Assembly: GCA_021464525.1 (NCBI GenBank)
Contig: JADRCO010000138.1
Span: 1 to 49,729, forward strand
Length of the DNA: 49,729 nt
Origin: Rhizophagus sp. LPA8_4_AMF
Lineage: Eukaryota > Glomeromycota > Glomeromycetes > Glomerales > Glomeraceae
Direction: 5' to 3'
Shown here in pieces: positions 38,901-48,565 of the stretch (position 1 is the first letter of the stretch; each line of letters opens with the position of its first letter). The position numbers were made by a program, and so were the translations under genes. The notes under the pieces are model-generated. The model was not told the DNA's origin, searched no databases, and saw only the letters and a list, made by a program, of their open reading frames with translations.

Positions 38901-40098
38901 GCCTTTGCTTCTGTGAGTTTAACAAAAGTGATTGAAAAAAGAGTATGTATTTTCTTATACTAAATTGCATAATTTTTTCCAAAATAGTAATCTAATTATT
39001 TTCTAATTGCAGCAACATCAACGAAAAGATGCTAAATTTAGAGAGTTGATTGCAACAAATGCCTCAGCACCTCCGGCATCAATCTTACCAAAGAACATGA
39101 AGAAATTCAAATTTTTAGACATAGATCCTATGGAAATTGCTAGGCAATTGACTTTAATGGAAAGTAAACTATATAATAATATTAAGCCTGTTGAATGCCT
39201 AGGTAAAGCTTGGAGCCAAAGTGAAGGTGGTAATATTGCAGTAAATGTTAAGGCCATGATTTTCAACAGTAATAAGGCAAGTAAAATAATATTTAACTGA
39301 AATATGTATACTTCCTTTCAACTAACTAAAATAATTTATTAGATAACGGGATGGGTTGCCGAATCGGTGTTAAATCAGAAAGAAATTAGAAAGAGATGTT
39401 TATATATTAAACATTTTGTTGGAATAGCCGATAAGTGTAGATTTTTAAATAACTTCAATTCGCTTACGGCTATTATTTCTGGATTGTATTCCGCACCAAT
39501 TCATCGTCTGAAGCGCACTTGGGAAATGGTTAATTCAAAAACCGTACAAACACTTGAAACTCTCAGTAAAATTATGAATTCAACAAAGAATTTTGCTGAA
39601 TATAGAGAGATGTTACACAGTATAAATCCTCCATGTGTACCATTCTTTGGTAAGAAATAAAAAAAAAATCTTGTTTTATTTACTTTAATACAAAAATAAT
39701 AATAATTTGTTTTATTTAGGTTTATATTTGACTGATCTTACATTTATTGAAGATGGTAATCCTGATTTTCTTAAAAGTTCCAATAAATTAATAAACTTTT
39801 CAAAACGTATGAAAACGGCTGATGTTATACGTGAAATACAACAATATCAAAATGTACCTTATAATCTTAATCCTGTTCAAGAAATTCAAATGTTTATAGA
39901 TTATAATTTAAAAGAAAGTAAAGATGTTAAGGATTTATATGACCAGAGTCTTGTTTTAGAGCCAAGGTAAATTGCTTATTATTTATAATTTTTGATTACA
40001 AAAGAGAAAACAATTGATCAATTTTTTTATTTTAAATAAATAGGGAACGTGAAGATGAAAAGATAGCTCGTTTATTACAAGAATCTGGTTTCTTATAA
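35958..40098 (+). CDS. Ras guanine-nucleotide exchange factor, Cdc25 type, SH3-WW-WW-RasGEF_N-RasGEF
   Basis: Exons 35958-36197, 36266-36446, 36511-36701, 36772-36885, 36963-38942, 39013-39276, 39343-39649, 39720-39966 and 40044-40098 join to 1192 aa. An SH3 domain (about 13-69: FVRALYDF, ESGWWDG, GWFPSNYV) comes first. A WW domain follows (about 82-109: WILQQTSDGEIFYYN, SSWEVP), then a second WW (205-233: LPPNWNVKTTAQGRVYYCN, ITWSL). After a long helical middle come RasGEF_N (about 770-890: TLNALIERLTMHDILDYNFIA) and the CDC25 catalytic domain (about 935-1175: DPMEIARQLTLME, FLNNFNSLTAIISGL, FFGLYLTDLTFIEDGNPDFL). It should load GTP on Ras at the plasma membrane, upstream of cAMP or MAPK signalling. 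Intron 6 (39277-39342) must use a GC donor to keep frame. An in-frame ATG at 35982 is an alternative start. Confidence 0.94.
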
Positions 40099-40620
40099 AT
40101 GATTGGTTCTTGTTTTGAGTTAATGAACTTGGTTAAAAATTTAATTTAAATAGTGGCACTTTTTTTTACAATATATTTTATTTTTGATTTTTAGACATTT
40201 GTTGTGTAAATATTCCTTTATTCTAATTTATTGAGAATTTCGACTTTTTAAAAAATAAGTGTTTATTTATTAATTCCATTAATTAAAGAGATTTTAACAA
40301 AGTATTCAGTATAATAAGTTAATTCTTTATAATTTTATTAATAAGTTCAAGTATTTTTAAAATCTGTAATAGATTATTAATACAGCTTAATAAATCATAA
40401 GTGGTAGACCTGCTGGCGAGACAAAAGTTACGTGACTGTCAGTGATACCAGAGACCCGGAATTATTCCGATATCAAATTTTAAATTATACAACACCAAAA
40501 AGATTTCTAGCCAGCCCAAGGGAAAGGAGAGGGTTGTATGCAAGAGAAACAGAAGATTTTTATCACGATAACAGGAAAATTCCGATTTTATTCTGATAAA
40601 AAACTGATTACCAATTATAG

Positions 40621-41255
40621 GGGTCGGCTAAAGTATCTTCCCCAGCGTCGTCCCAAGATTTTTCACCCCACGTGACCTGCATAAAATGTCACACCTCACC
40701 GTTTTCATTTTTTCATAAGTATTCTGGGGACTTAGAAAATTTTAAGTGGTGAAAAAAATTTTTTTCACTCCCCCTTAAACATCACCGGTCACGTGGGGGT
40801 GGAATTTTACTTAGAAATCTTGGGGCGATGCTGGGGTAAATCGGCTAAAGTGGAGTAGTCACGTGACTTCGGAAAAATAATTTTTTCCAAGTAAAAAATT
40901 TTTGCCATAAAATACAATCTTTCAAAATATATATAGTAGGTGTATTTTAACCTGCTCTGCAAGTTTATTTAGGGAATAAAAGTGGATTTTGAACATAGTT
41001 TTTGACTTTACATATGAACAAATAACTTTGCTGATCATATCCAAAAATGGATTAATCAATTTTAACGAAAATGAAAAAGGCAAATAAATCAAAATTGGTA
41101 TTCAAAACCCCCACTCTGTGCACTAAGTAAACTTTCAGAGCATACAAAAATACATCTACTATATAATATTTGAAAAGTTATGTATGTGGCCAAAAGTTTT
41201 ATTTGAAAAATAAATTTTTTGAAGTCACGTGACTACTCCGCTTTAGCTATTTCCC
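40621..41255. mobile_element. MITE with 8-bp target duplication, split by a second element
   Basis: AATTATAG lies directly on both sides (40613-40620 and 41256-41263). The right end, read on the minus strand, is GGGAAATAGCTAAAG then CGGAGTAGTCACGTGACTTC. The matching left end is in two pieces: GGGTCGGCTAAAGT at 40621-40634 and its continuation GGAGTAGTCACGTGACTTC from 40852. Taking out 40635-40851 restores one left terminal repeat, so the original MITE was about 418 bp. It has no coding capacity. The 8-bp duplication would suit a hAT-like family. Confidence 0.75.
40635..40840. mobile_element. About 206-bp foldback element nested in the MITE
   Basis: The arms pair: CCCCAGCGTCGTCCCAAGATT on the left matches CCCCAGCATCGCCCCAAGATT from the right arm read on the minus strand. 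Further in, CCCACGTGACC pairs with GGTCACGTGGG, and a 20-bp palindrome of GTGAAAAAAA and its complement is at 40749-40768. An 11-bp direct repeat TCGGCTAAAGT flanks it (40624-40634 and 40841-40851), as expected of a target duplication made on insertion. Confidence 0.75.
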
Positions 41256-41582
41256 AATTATAGTAAAAAATATTTGATAATTCTAGCCAGTTCACATCTA
41301 ATGCAGGCTGATCTAGGTTGCGCTAGTGATACAATAATTTTGGGTGAAATGATTGGCAATTTACCAGTAACTATAGAATTCCATCATAATAAAGTCAATA
41401 AATCTGCAATAATAATTATTAAAATTCATAAAAATTCCATTTTATTTATTTATTTTAATAATGGAGTAATTCTGGATTTCTGATATACTATAATATGATT
41501 GGTTAATCAGCTATTTATTGGAAAAATTTTTCTAATCTTTTTTAAATACTTAAGTGAATTTCTTTCCTCTGCTATACAATAT

Positions 41583-41628
41583 CATATGTTGTTTTTCCTA
41601 GAGACAACATATGTCACTTAGGAAAAAC
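41583..41628. repeat. Overlapping mutually exclusive hairpins
   Basis: CATATGTTGT (41583-41592) pairs with ACAACATATG (41604-41613). GTTTTTCCTA (41591-41600) pairs with TAGGAAAAAC (41619-41628). Both stems are perfect 10-mers and share bases 41591-41592, so they cannot fully form together. It may be a transposon relic. Confidence 0.7.
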
Positions 41629-42248
41629 AGTGGAAAAACTGTAAGATAAGCTGCCTTTGCAAGCTACCATTTCTTTTTCTTTTGTGAAAAAATAGTATCA
41701 GTATTCAAAAAGTTATAATTGTGAGATTTCTTCTTATTCTTATTAAGTTCTATTATTAATAATTTATTATTATTATGATCAAAAACACAAGTATGATTAC
41801 CCACAATGTCTAAACAAGATTATTCTACTAGAGATAAAAAAGGTACTTGCAAACGTATTGTAATTGAAATTGAAATATATTTTTGAATAGGACAGAATGG
41901 AACTATCCAGAATATCTTGAACAGATAGAATGGAATAACTAAAATTGAACTTGAATAAAACATCAAATTTTTGTGAAACACTATTGTACTATATCACTAT
42001 TTGCAAGCATTTTTTATGAAAAAGCTAAAATTGTTACTTTTGAAGATGAATTAAAAGAATCAGAATTATAAAATTTAGAACCTTTATCTCTTCATCAGAT
42101 TTTTTCTCATTTTCTTGGTATTTCACGATAAATCCTTCTATTGTATATTTTTCATTTTCATATCCTAAGCTTCTTAACATTTTTATTTCATGTTCAGTTG
42201 TTTCTATTCCTAATTCTCATAAAACTTCTACTTCATGTTCAGCTATTA

Positions 42249-43081
42249 CAGGACCCTGGACATCTCATATATAAGTCACATAGGACTTTTCGCAAATTCA
42301 GCCAAATTTAACAAAATATTACATATAAGTTTTTGCAAATTCAGCCAAATTTAGCCTAATGTCATATTTTTGGGTTTTCGCAAATTGGGTCAAATTTTAC
42401 AAAGTCATCATATATTTTTGAGCAAATTGACCCTATTTTTGGTATAATATGTGAAATTCTTTTTTTATGAATTTAACATGTGTAAAAATGCGATAAATAT
42501 ATTAAACACATAAAAACATGTAAAAATATGTAAAAATATATTAAAACACATTAAAAAACGTAAAATACGTCAAAACACGTTAAAACACATTAAAAAATAT
42601 AATAATAAAATTGTTTTTTATTAAATAATACCATTATCTTAATGCAAATTCATTATAATGGTAAAATTACAATAATTTATATGTTGCATAATTGTAATTT
42701 CAGGGGTGCATAAGGCGCATCACATTTTTTCACATTTTATATACGTATTCTGCATACGCGTCTGTGTAATATATAATGAACCAAAATTCCTAGGGTAAGT
42801 GGTCGGGATAATAAGTGGGATATATTAAAGTATTTTTTTTTAAAAAAAAAATTATCTTTTACAATAAAAGTTTTACACTAATTGATTAATTTTAAGCTTG
42901 ATTTACATAAAAAATTTTTAAAAAATTTTAAGAAGTCATATTCAGAATTTTAGCAAATTACATATAAATTTGGAAGTCATATTGAATTTTTAGCAGATTA
43001 TATTGAAATTTGGAAGGAGCAAAAAGTGCTTAAATCTATGCAGATCAGTTATGACTTATAAATGAGATGTCTGGGATCCTG
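42249..43081. mobile_element. 833-bp non-autonomous transposon inserted in the pseudogene
   Basis: The ends are CAGGACCCTGGACATCTCAT on the left and, read on the minus strand, CAGGATCCCAGACATCTCAT on the right, then (T/A)TATAAGTCA. Flanking target sites are degenerate and share AATAG on the minus strand; an old 8-bp duplication is likely. Just inside the left end a motif GCAAATTCAGCCAAATTTA recurs about four times (42291, 42335, 42379, 42422), and degenerate copies face it near the right end. CAGG-type ends hint at the hAT group. No transposase remains. Confidence 0.72.
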
Positions 43082-43936
43082 CTACTATTGTTTCTCCACT
43101 TATACTTTCAGACTTTTCATCTGACTCTGATATTTTTGCTCTTGCTAATTCTGTTTCATTTATGTCTTCTATAATTAATTCAAATTGTCTACTTTCTACA
43201 AATTTTCGTACTAATTAATCTGTTAACCTCTCATTATTTCATAATTTAGGATAATCCATATTTCTTCTAAAAGTATATATAAATATTTTCTGAAATGTTT
43301 TTACTCGTTCTTTATTCTTATAATTGGCTATTGCTTCTTCTAAAAATAACAGTTCTCTAAACCTTTTCATCATGTTATGGTTAGAATTTCTTATGTTCAC
43401 TTTAGTATTATATCATTCCATAAATCTTTCCCACCTGTTACTTATTTCAATATAATCTAATATATCCTTGTTCTTGCAGTTCCTTATGTGTTAAAATTCC
43501 TGCCTTCAAAACTAATTCATTTTCTATTATTAACTTTCCATCCATATCCTTTACACAATTTATTATTATCGCTCTTATTATGGATTCAATTCCTTTGTAC
43601 ATATGTCTTGGTTTTTCACCAAATCTCATTGAATAAATCATTATATTTATTACCTTTTTCATTGTTTCTTCTGCTATTTCTATATCTTCTTCATCTGGGA
43701 ATAACTTTCTAAAATTTATTATCGTATTTCAATTATATCCATTTATTTCAACTTTAATGACTAATTTTTCAAATACTTTCCAGAATATTAAAAATTCATT
43801 GGGTACTTCTTTATCTATTTTTCCATAATATTTACATGACCAATCTCTTTGATATGTACTTTTCTTTTCAACATATTTCTCTTGTTCGTGTTTTGCCAAA
43901 TTTCTTGTAAAATTTTCCAAATATCTGACATCTCAC

Positions 43937-45557
43937 TAAAGATGCTGCCTGAAACTATTTTCCAGTTTCCGAAACTGAAACTGAAACTAGTCCAAACTCC
44001 AAAACTAGTTCAAAACTCTCAAAACTAGTCCAAAATTTCTGAAACTAGTCTGAAACTTCTGAAACTAGTCTAAAACTCGTCTGAAACTTCCAAAACTAGT
44101 ACAGGGACCCATTTCCTAAAAAAAAGACAATAAAGAACATTAGTAAACATTTTTGACAAAAAATAAAAAATTAATTTTTATCCTCCCGACTACCTTATGT
44201 CTAATTTCGTCCAGTGAGCCATTTTCTAAAAAAAGACAATAAAGAATGTTAGTAAACGTTCTTAATGAAAAGAATTAAAAAGATTAATTTTTTTATCCCT
44301 CCTCCTCCCTGGCTACCTTGTATCTAATTTTGTCCAGAGAGCCATTTTCTAAAAAAAACAATAAAGAATGTTAATAAACGTTCTTAATGAAAAGAATCAA
44401 AAAATTAATTTTTTTTATTTCCCCAGCTTACCTTGTGTCAAATTTCGACCAGTGAGCTATTTTTTTTAAAAAAAAGACAATAAAGAACGTTAGTAAACGT
44501 TCTTAACAAAAAAAAATTAAAAAAATATTTTTTTTGTTTTCAGCTCACCTTGTATCCAAGTTCGTCTAAAGAGCCGTTCTCTAAAAAAAAGTTAATAAAG
44601 AACATTAGTAAATGTTCTTAACAAAAAAAAAATAAAAAAAATATAATTTTTTTATTTTTGGCTCACCTTGTATCCAAGTTCGTCCAGGGAGTCGTTCTCT
44701 AAAAAAAAGACAATAAAGAACATTAGTAAATGTTCTTAACAAAAAAAAAAAAAAAAATATAATTTTTTTTATTTTCAGCTCACCTTGTATCCAAATTCGT
44801 CCAGGAAGTCATTCTCTAAAAAAAGATATTTGAAGAACGTTAGTAAACGTTTTTAACGAAAAAAAATTAAAAAAAAACTTTTTTTATTTTCGGCTCACCT
44901 TGTATCCAAGTTCGTTCAGAAAGCCGTTCTCTAAAAAAAAAGATATTTGAAGAACGTTAGTAAACGTTCTTAACTAAAAGAATTAAAAAAATATATAATT
45001 TTTTTTTATCTTCCCGGCTTACCTAGTGTTTAATTTTATCTAGGGAGCTGTTCTCTAAAAAAAAACAATAAAGAAAAATGTTAGCGTGAGTAAATGTTCT
45101 CAATAAAATAAATAAAAAACATTCTTCTTTAAGCTTTACCTTACGTCCATTAGGTCCAAGGTGCCGTTTCCTAAAAAAAAAGAAAAAAAATTTTTAAGTA
45201 CGTTAGTAAACGTTCTTAATAAAATATAATAAAAAGAAAAAACAAATTTGGTTTACCTTGTGTCCATTTCGTCTTGAAAGGCACAGGGAGTCATTCTATT
45301 AAAAAAAAATGAAAATAGAACGTTAGGTAAACGTTCTTCACAAAAATTTTTTAATAAAAAAATAGTGATAATCGATCATTCAATTTATCACCTAATCTGC
45401 CGATCTGACCAATCAGATATTTCAGACTAGTTTCGGTAGTTTTAAACTAGTTTTGGCAGTTTTACCAGTTCTGGAAAAATGAAAATTTTCTGAAATAGTT
45501 TTACCAAGTTTCAGTTTTAACAGTTTCAGAAACTACTAAGTTTTGGGCAGCATTTTT
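43937..45557. mobile_element. 1.62-kb transposon carrying a tandem hairpin array, MULE-like target site
   Basis: A perfect 9-bp duplication ACATCTCAC (43928-43936 and 45558-45566) flanks it. The left end TAAAGATGCTGCCTGAAACT matches the right end read on the minus strand, AAAAATGCTGCCCAAAACTT. Just inside each end lie about 130 bp rich in AAACTAGT (left) or ACTAGTTT (right), forming long imperfect inverted arms. The centre (44110-45350) is a tandem array of about 115-bp units. No transposase or other coding region is seen. It interrupts the minus-strand pseudogene. Confidence 0.82.
44110..45350. repeat. Eleven tandem units of about 115 bp
   Basis: Units start with an A-run followed by GACAATAAAGAAC-type sequence near 44114, 44228, 44350, 44466, 44581, 44701, 44817, 44931, 45055, 45171 and 45299; the last is partial. 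Most units hold a 7-bp inverted repeat with a 4-base loop (for example GAACGTT-AGTA-AACGTTC). They then carry an A/T-rich stretch and a more GC-rich block (GCTCACCTTGTATCCAAGTT, then CGTCCAGGGAGCCGTTCTCT). Middle units are most alike; edge units are more diverged, as usual for arrays kept uniform by unequal exchange. Confidence 0.85.
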
Positions 45558-47132
45558 ACATCTCACATCAATTTTTCAAAAATGTTCTAATTAAATGACT
45601 TTCTCCTTTATTTATGCAAACTTTTATGGCATTTTATCATTATAATTCTCAAATTTCTAAACATTCTTTGTTATTTATTCATTGTATTACATTAAATTTT
45701 ATAAATACAACTCAAGTTCCTTTTATTATTCAGTTACAAACTTTTTACAAATATTCTTTATTCATCAATTTTTATTGTACATTCATAATAACTCATTATT
45801 CTTATAATAACTTTATTATTACATATATTTTACACATATTTTCTTATATATTTCTCTGATCTATTTATTTTTTATATTTCTTAATAAATTATTCACTCCT
45901 ATAGTTTAACGACATTTCGGTCAAATGACCATTTCTTATTTAACTCATTTCTTACATTTCTACTTGTTTTAGTTTCTACTAATTAAACTTTTCCCACTTG
46001 ATTTTTCTTAATATTTTCTATCTCGTTAACCTTGTTAATAAGTAAATCAACTTCTTGTTTATCTAATTTCATTATATCGCTTCTACCAGTATTTATCATT
46101 CTCCTGATTTTTTCTTTTTCAATTTTATCAAAAATTTTATATATTCTTTCTGCCCTTTAAAATCTTTTTCTTATACTATTTCTTGTTATTCGTGAATATT
46201 TCTCCATCAATTCATTATATATTTTGGTTTTTATATTTTGTTCACTTTTTACTTCATTATTATTTCATCTTTTGCTAATTTCTTCTCTAAATATTTTCCC
46301 ATACAGGTAATCCCTTTCTAATATGCTTTGATCTCTTCTAATCATCTCTTGTAATACTTCTTCTATTATTAGGTCTTCTATAACCTCTATTTCTGATACC
46401 TACTCATTTACCACTGGAGTGGTTAAATCTGCTACTAATTTATCAAACTCTATTATTCTATTTTCAGGTAAATTATCATCTTTTTCACTAATTTTATTTA
46501 TTTATTCATTACTATTTACTCCTTTATCTTCTTCAGTATTTCTTGTTCTATTCTCATTATTCTCATCTTCTGTATCAGTTATCTCCATATTTTCTTTATT
46601 TATACTTGCTATTTGTTTATTAGTTAATTCTTCTACTGTTTTTTGTAATTTCTTATCATATTCATTTTCATAACTTTTGTTATCAATTGCTTCTTCTTTT
46701 ATACTTTCACTATTAGTTATATCCTTATTATTACTCAAACCTCCTGTTGCTTCTCTTTCATTATCACTTTCTTTTCCAGAAATTGTTCTAATTCTCTGTC
46801 TTCACCTAGATTATTACTTTTATTTTCTTTATTTCTTTTGTTATTTTCATTCTCCAAACTTTCTCCTTCTTCTCTCCTTCTTTTCTTACTCAATTCATTT
46901 ATATCTCCTTTATTACTCATATTATTTTCAGTTACTTTTTCAATCTTATCATTATCATTTCTGATACTTTCTATATTCAACATTTCACTATCATATATCT
47001 TCTATTTTCCTGTTACGTTATTTTTCTCATTATAGAATTCTATTTCAATTTCATTATTTCTTACAGATTTCTTTCTAATTTCTTCAAACTGTTCTTTCAT
47101 TATACTTAATTTCAATTTCATCATTAAATTTT

Positions 47133-47138
<6 letters not shown>

Positions 47139-47167
<29 letters not shown>
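47139..47167. repeat. (TTA)n microsatellite
   Basis: About nine to ten TTA triplets occur in a row just upstream of the pseudogene's presumed start. Confidence 0.9.
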
Positions 47168-47168
<1 letters not shown>

Positions 47169-47286
47169 TTAATATTTTTATTCACTTATTATTTTTTTTA
47201 TTTTTACTTTGGGTTGATCAGGCTGCCTTACCGACATATTTATATCTGTTAACTCAAATTTTCTTCTATTTTCTTTTCTTTTTCTT

Positions 47287-47720
47287 ATAAATTATATAAC
47301 TTATGACATCATACTATGCCTCAATTATACAATCACATTTTCTTGGTACTACTTACTGTATTTCTGATCATGTGACTTTGGGACATTTTCCCAGCAGCAC
47401 CATTAAAAAAACTCAGGTCAACCTGCATTATACGGAATTATGCACTAACACGTAAAAGTTCTGGTGACAAATAAGGGTGACAAATAACTTTTCACTTACT
47501 CGAAAAAATCAAGTTCCTCAGATAAATATAAACAATGAAAATACAGGGGGTGTGGCAGATATGAAGAATAATTTATTATGATCATGTGCCTAAGCTTTTT
47601 TGATGGTGAAGCTGGGAAAATACATTTTGTCCCTATATTATATGACTTATGACGTCATACTGCGCTTCAATTACACAACTATATATTCTTTGTATCATTT
47701 CACAATCACATGACTCCAAT
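47287..47720. repeat. Direct repeat pair flanking a small inverted-repeat element
   Basis: Sequence from about 47287 (ATATAACTTATGACATCATA, then CTATGCCTCAATTATACAA) recurs from about 47637 (ATATGACTTATGACGTCATA, then CTGCGCTTCAATTACACAA). Between them, 47380-47633 has inverted ends: GGGACATTTTCCCAGCAGCACCAT on the left and, from the right on the minus strand, GGGACA..TTTTCCCAGCTTCACCAT. This may be a 254-bp MITE in duplicated DNA, but no clean target duplication is visible. Confidence 0.6.
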
Positions 47721-48340
47721 CATATGACTTCTATTATATCTTTTCTGTATAACTTATCACAATGTACATCCTTTATATTTACTACGTGCTACTTTATATA
47801 CCCCTTAAATTTAAATTTCTCAAAAATTATGGAATTTTACATGACTTTCTTTTATAATTAATTCCTTATACTTTATTTTATTACTGCGTTCTAAAATTTT
47901 TTACTTATTTTCTTTATTATTTATTATTTATTACCACATTTCAAAATTTATTATATACTTCTCATTCTTAACCCATTTTTCTTACGATATTTCTTTTTTC
48001 TTTTGGTTCTTTTTTACATTAAATATTATTTATTCTTTTATTTCTTTTAACTCGTTTACATACTTTCTTACAAATTAATCCTTTTTCATATCAATTACTA
48101 ATTTCTTAATTTTATTTACATTATCTTACATTTCTTAACATTTCTTAATACATTTCTTTTACATTTCTTTCACATTTTTATTGTTTTAATTGGATCTTTT
48201 TTATACCAATTAATCATTTTTTGACTCATTTCTTAACTTTTCTTTATATATTTCTTATTTTACTCTAATTGGTTCTTTTTCATACCAATTCTGCCAGTAT
48301 TTGTAAGCTCTGCAGCTAATTATTTTATCGAGAACCTTTC

Positions 48341-48565
48341 TTTTACTTACTATAATAAACCTTACTTGGTTACTTTAAATTCTTTACCATTTTCACAGCT
48401 CATCATAATAAATCTTACTCAATTCTCGATATTTCTTTTACTATATTTTAGTAATCAATTACCTTTTCTTTACTTACTATGATCAACCTTACTTGTCTTC
48501 CAATATTTAACATTTTTCACAGTTTATCATAATAAATATTACTCAATCCTTGATCACTTACTTCT
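48341..48565. repeat. Two diverged copies of a roughly 126-bp unit
   Basis: TTTTACTTACTATAATAAAC (48341) and CTTTACTTACTATGATCAAC (about 48467) begin two copies. Each continues with CTTACTTG, then TTTTTCACAG or TTTTCACAGC, then ATCATAATAAAT and TTACTCAAT. They are strongly decayed. Confidence 0.65.

Larger units (their letters stand above)
40099..42033. other. Transposon-bearing spacer downstream of the Ras exchange factor
   Basis: No gene is seen. It holds a nested pair of foldback or MITE elements (40621-41255) and overlapping perfect hairpins near 41583-41628. The rest is AT-rich without structure I can name. Confidence 0.6.
42034..47124 (-). pseudogene. Decayed long Lys/Glu/Asn-rich coding sequence of unknown family, interrupted by two insertions
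   Basis: Reading the minus strand from an ATG at 47124 gives MMKLKLSIMKEQFEEIRKK and onward, then long segments that stay readable for hundreds of codons with scattered single stops and at least one frameshift near 46790. Examples are DNLPENRIIEFDKLVADL, RDQSILERDYLYGKIFREE, KLDKQEVDLLINKVNEIE, GESHLIRTFLKN, KEVPNEFLIFWKVFEK, ERVKTFQKIFIYTFRRN, SRQFELIIEDINETELARAK and EHEIKMLRSLGYENEKYT, ending at a stop at 42034. Two transposon-like elements (42249-43081, 43937-45557) split it; reading across the first restores SGETIAEHEVEVL in frame. I do not recognise the family or any domain. The style suggests a lineage-specific multicopy gene or part of a large mobile element. Exact frameshift points are approximate. 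Confidence 0.65.

Noticed and set aside
41274..41483. 69-codon plus-strand open frame after the MITE
   Set aside because: Hydrophobic AT-driven end, no recognisable domain and no supporting context.
44110..45350. CRISPR-like array
   Set aside because: The units are tandem and about 115 bp with no unique spacers, in a eukaryotic setting; it is a satellite within a transposon.
45614..45859. 81-codon plus-strand open frame with hydrophobic content
   Set aside because: T-rich antisense of decayed coding sequence; no family features and no neighbours.
46419..47035. Plus-strand open frames rich in Leu/Ser/Phe
   Set aside because: They are the reverse complement of the Lys/Glu/Asn-rich pseudogene reading; T-rich antisense gives Leu/Phe/Ser runs.
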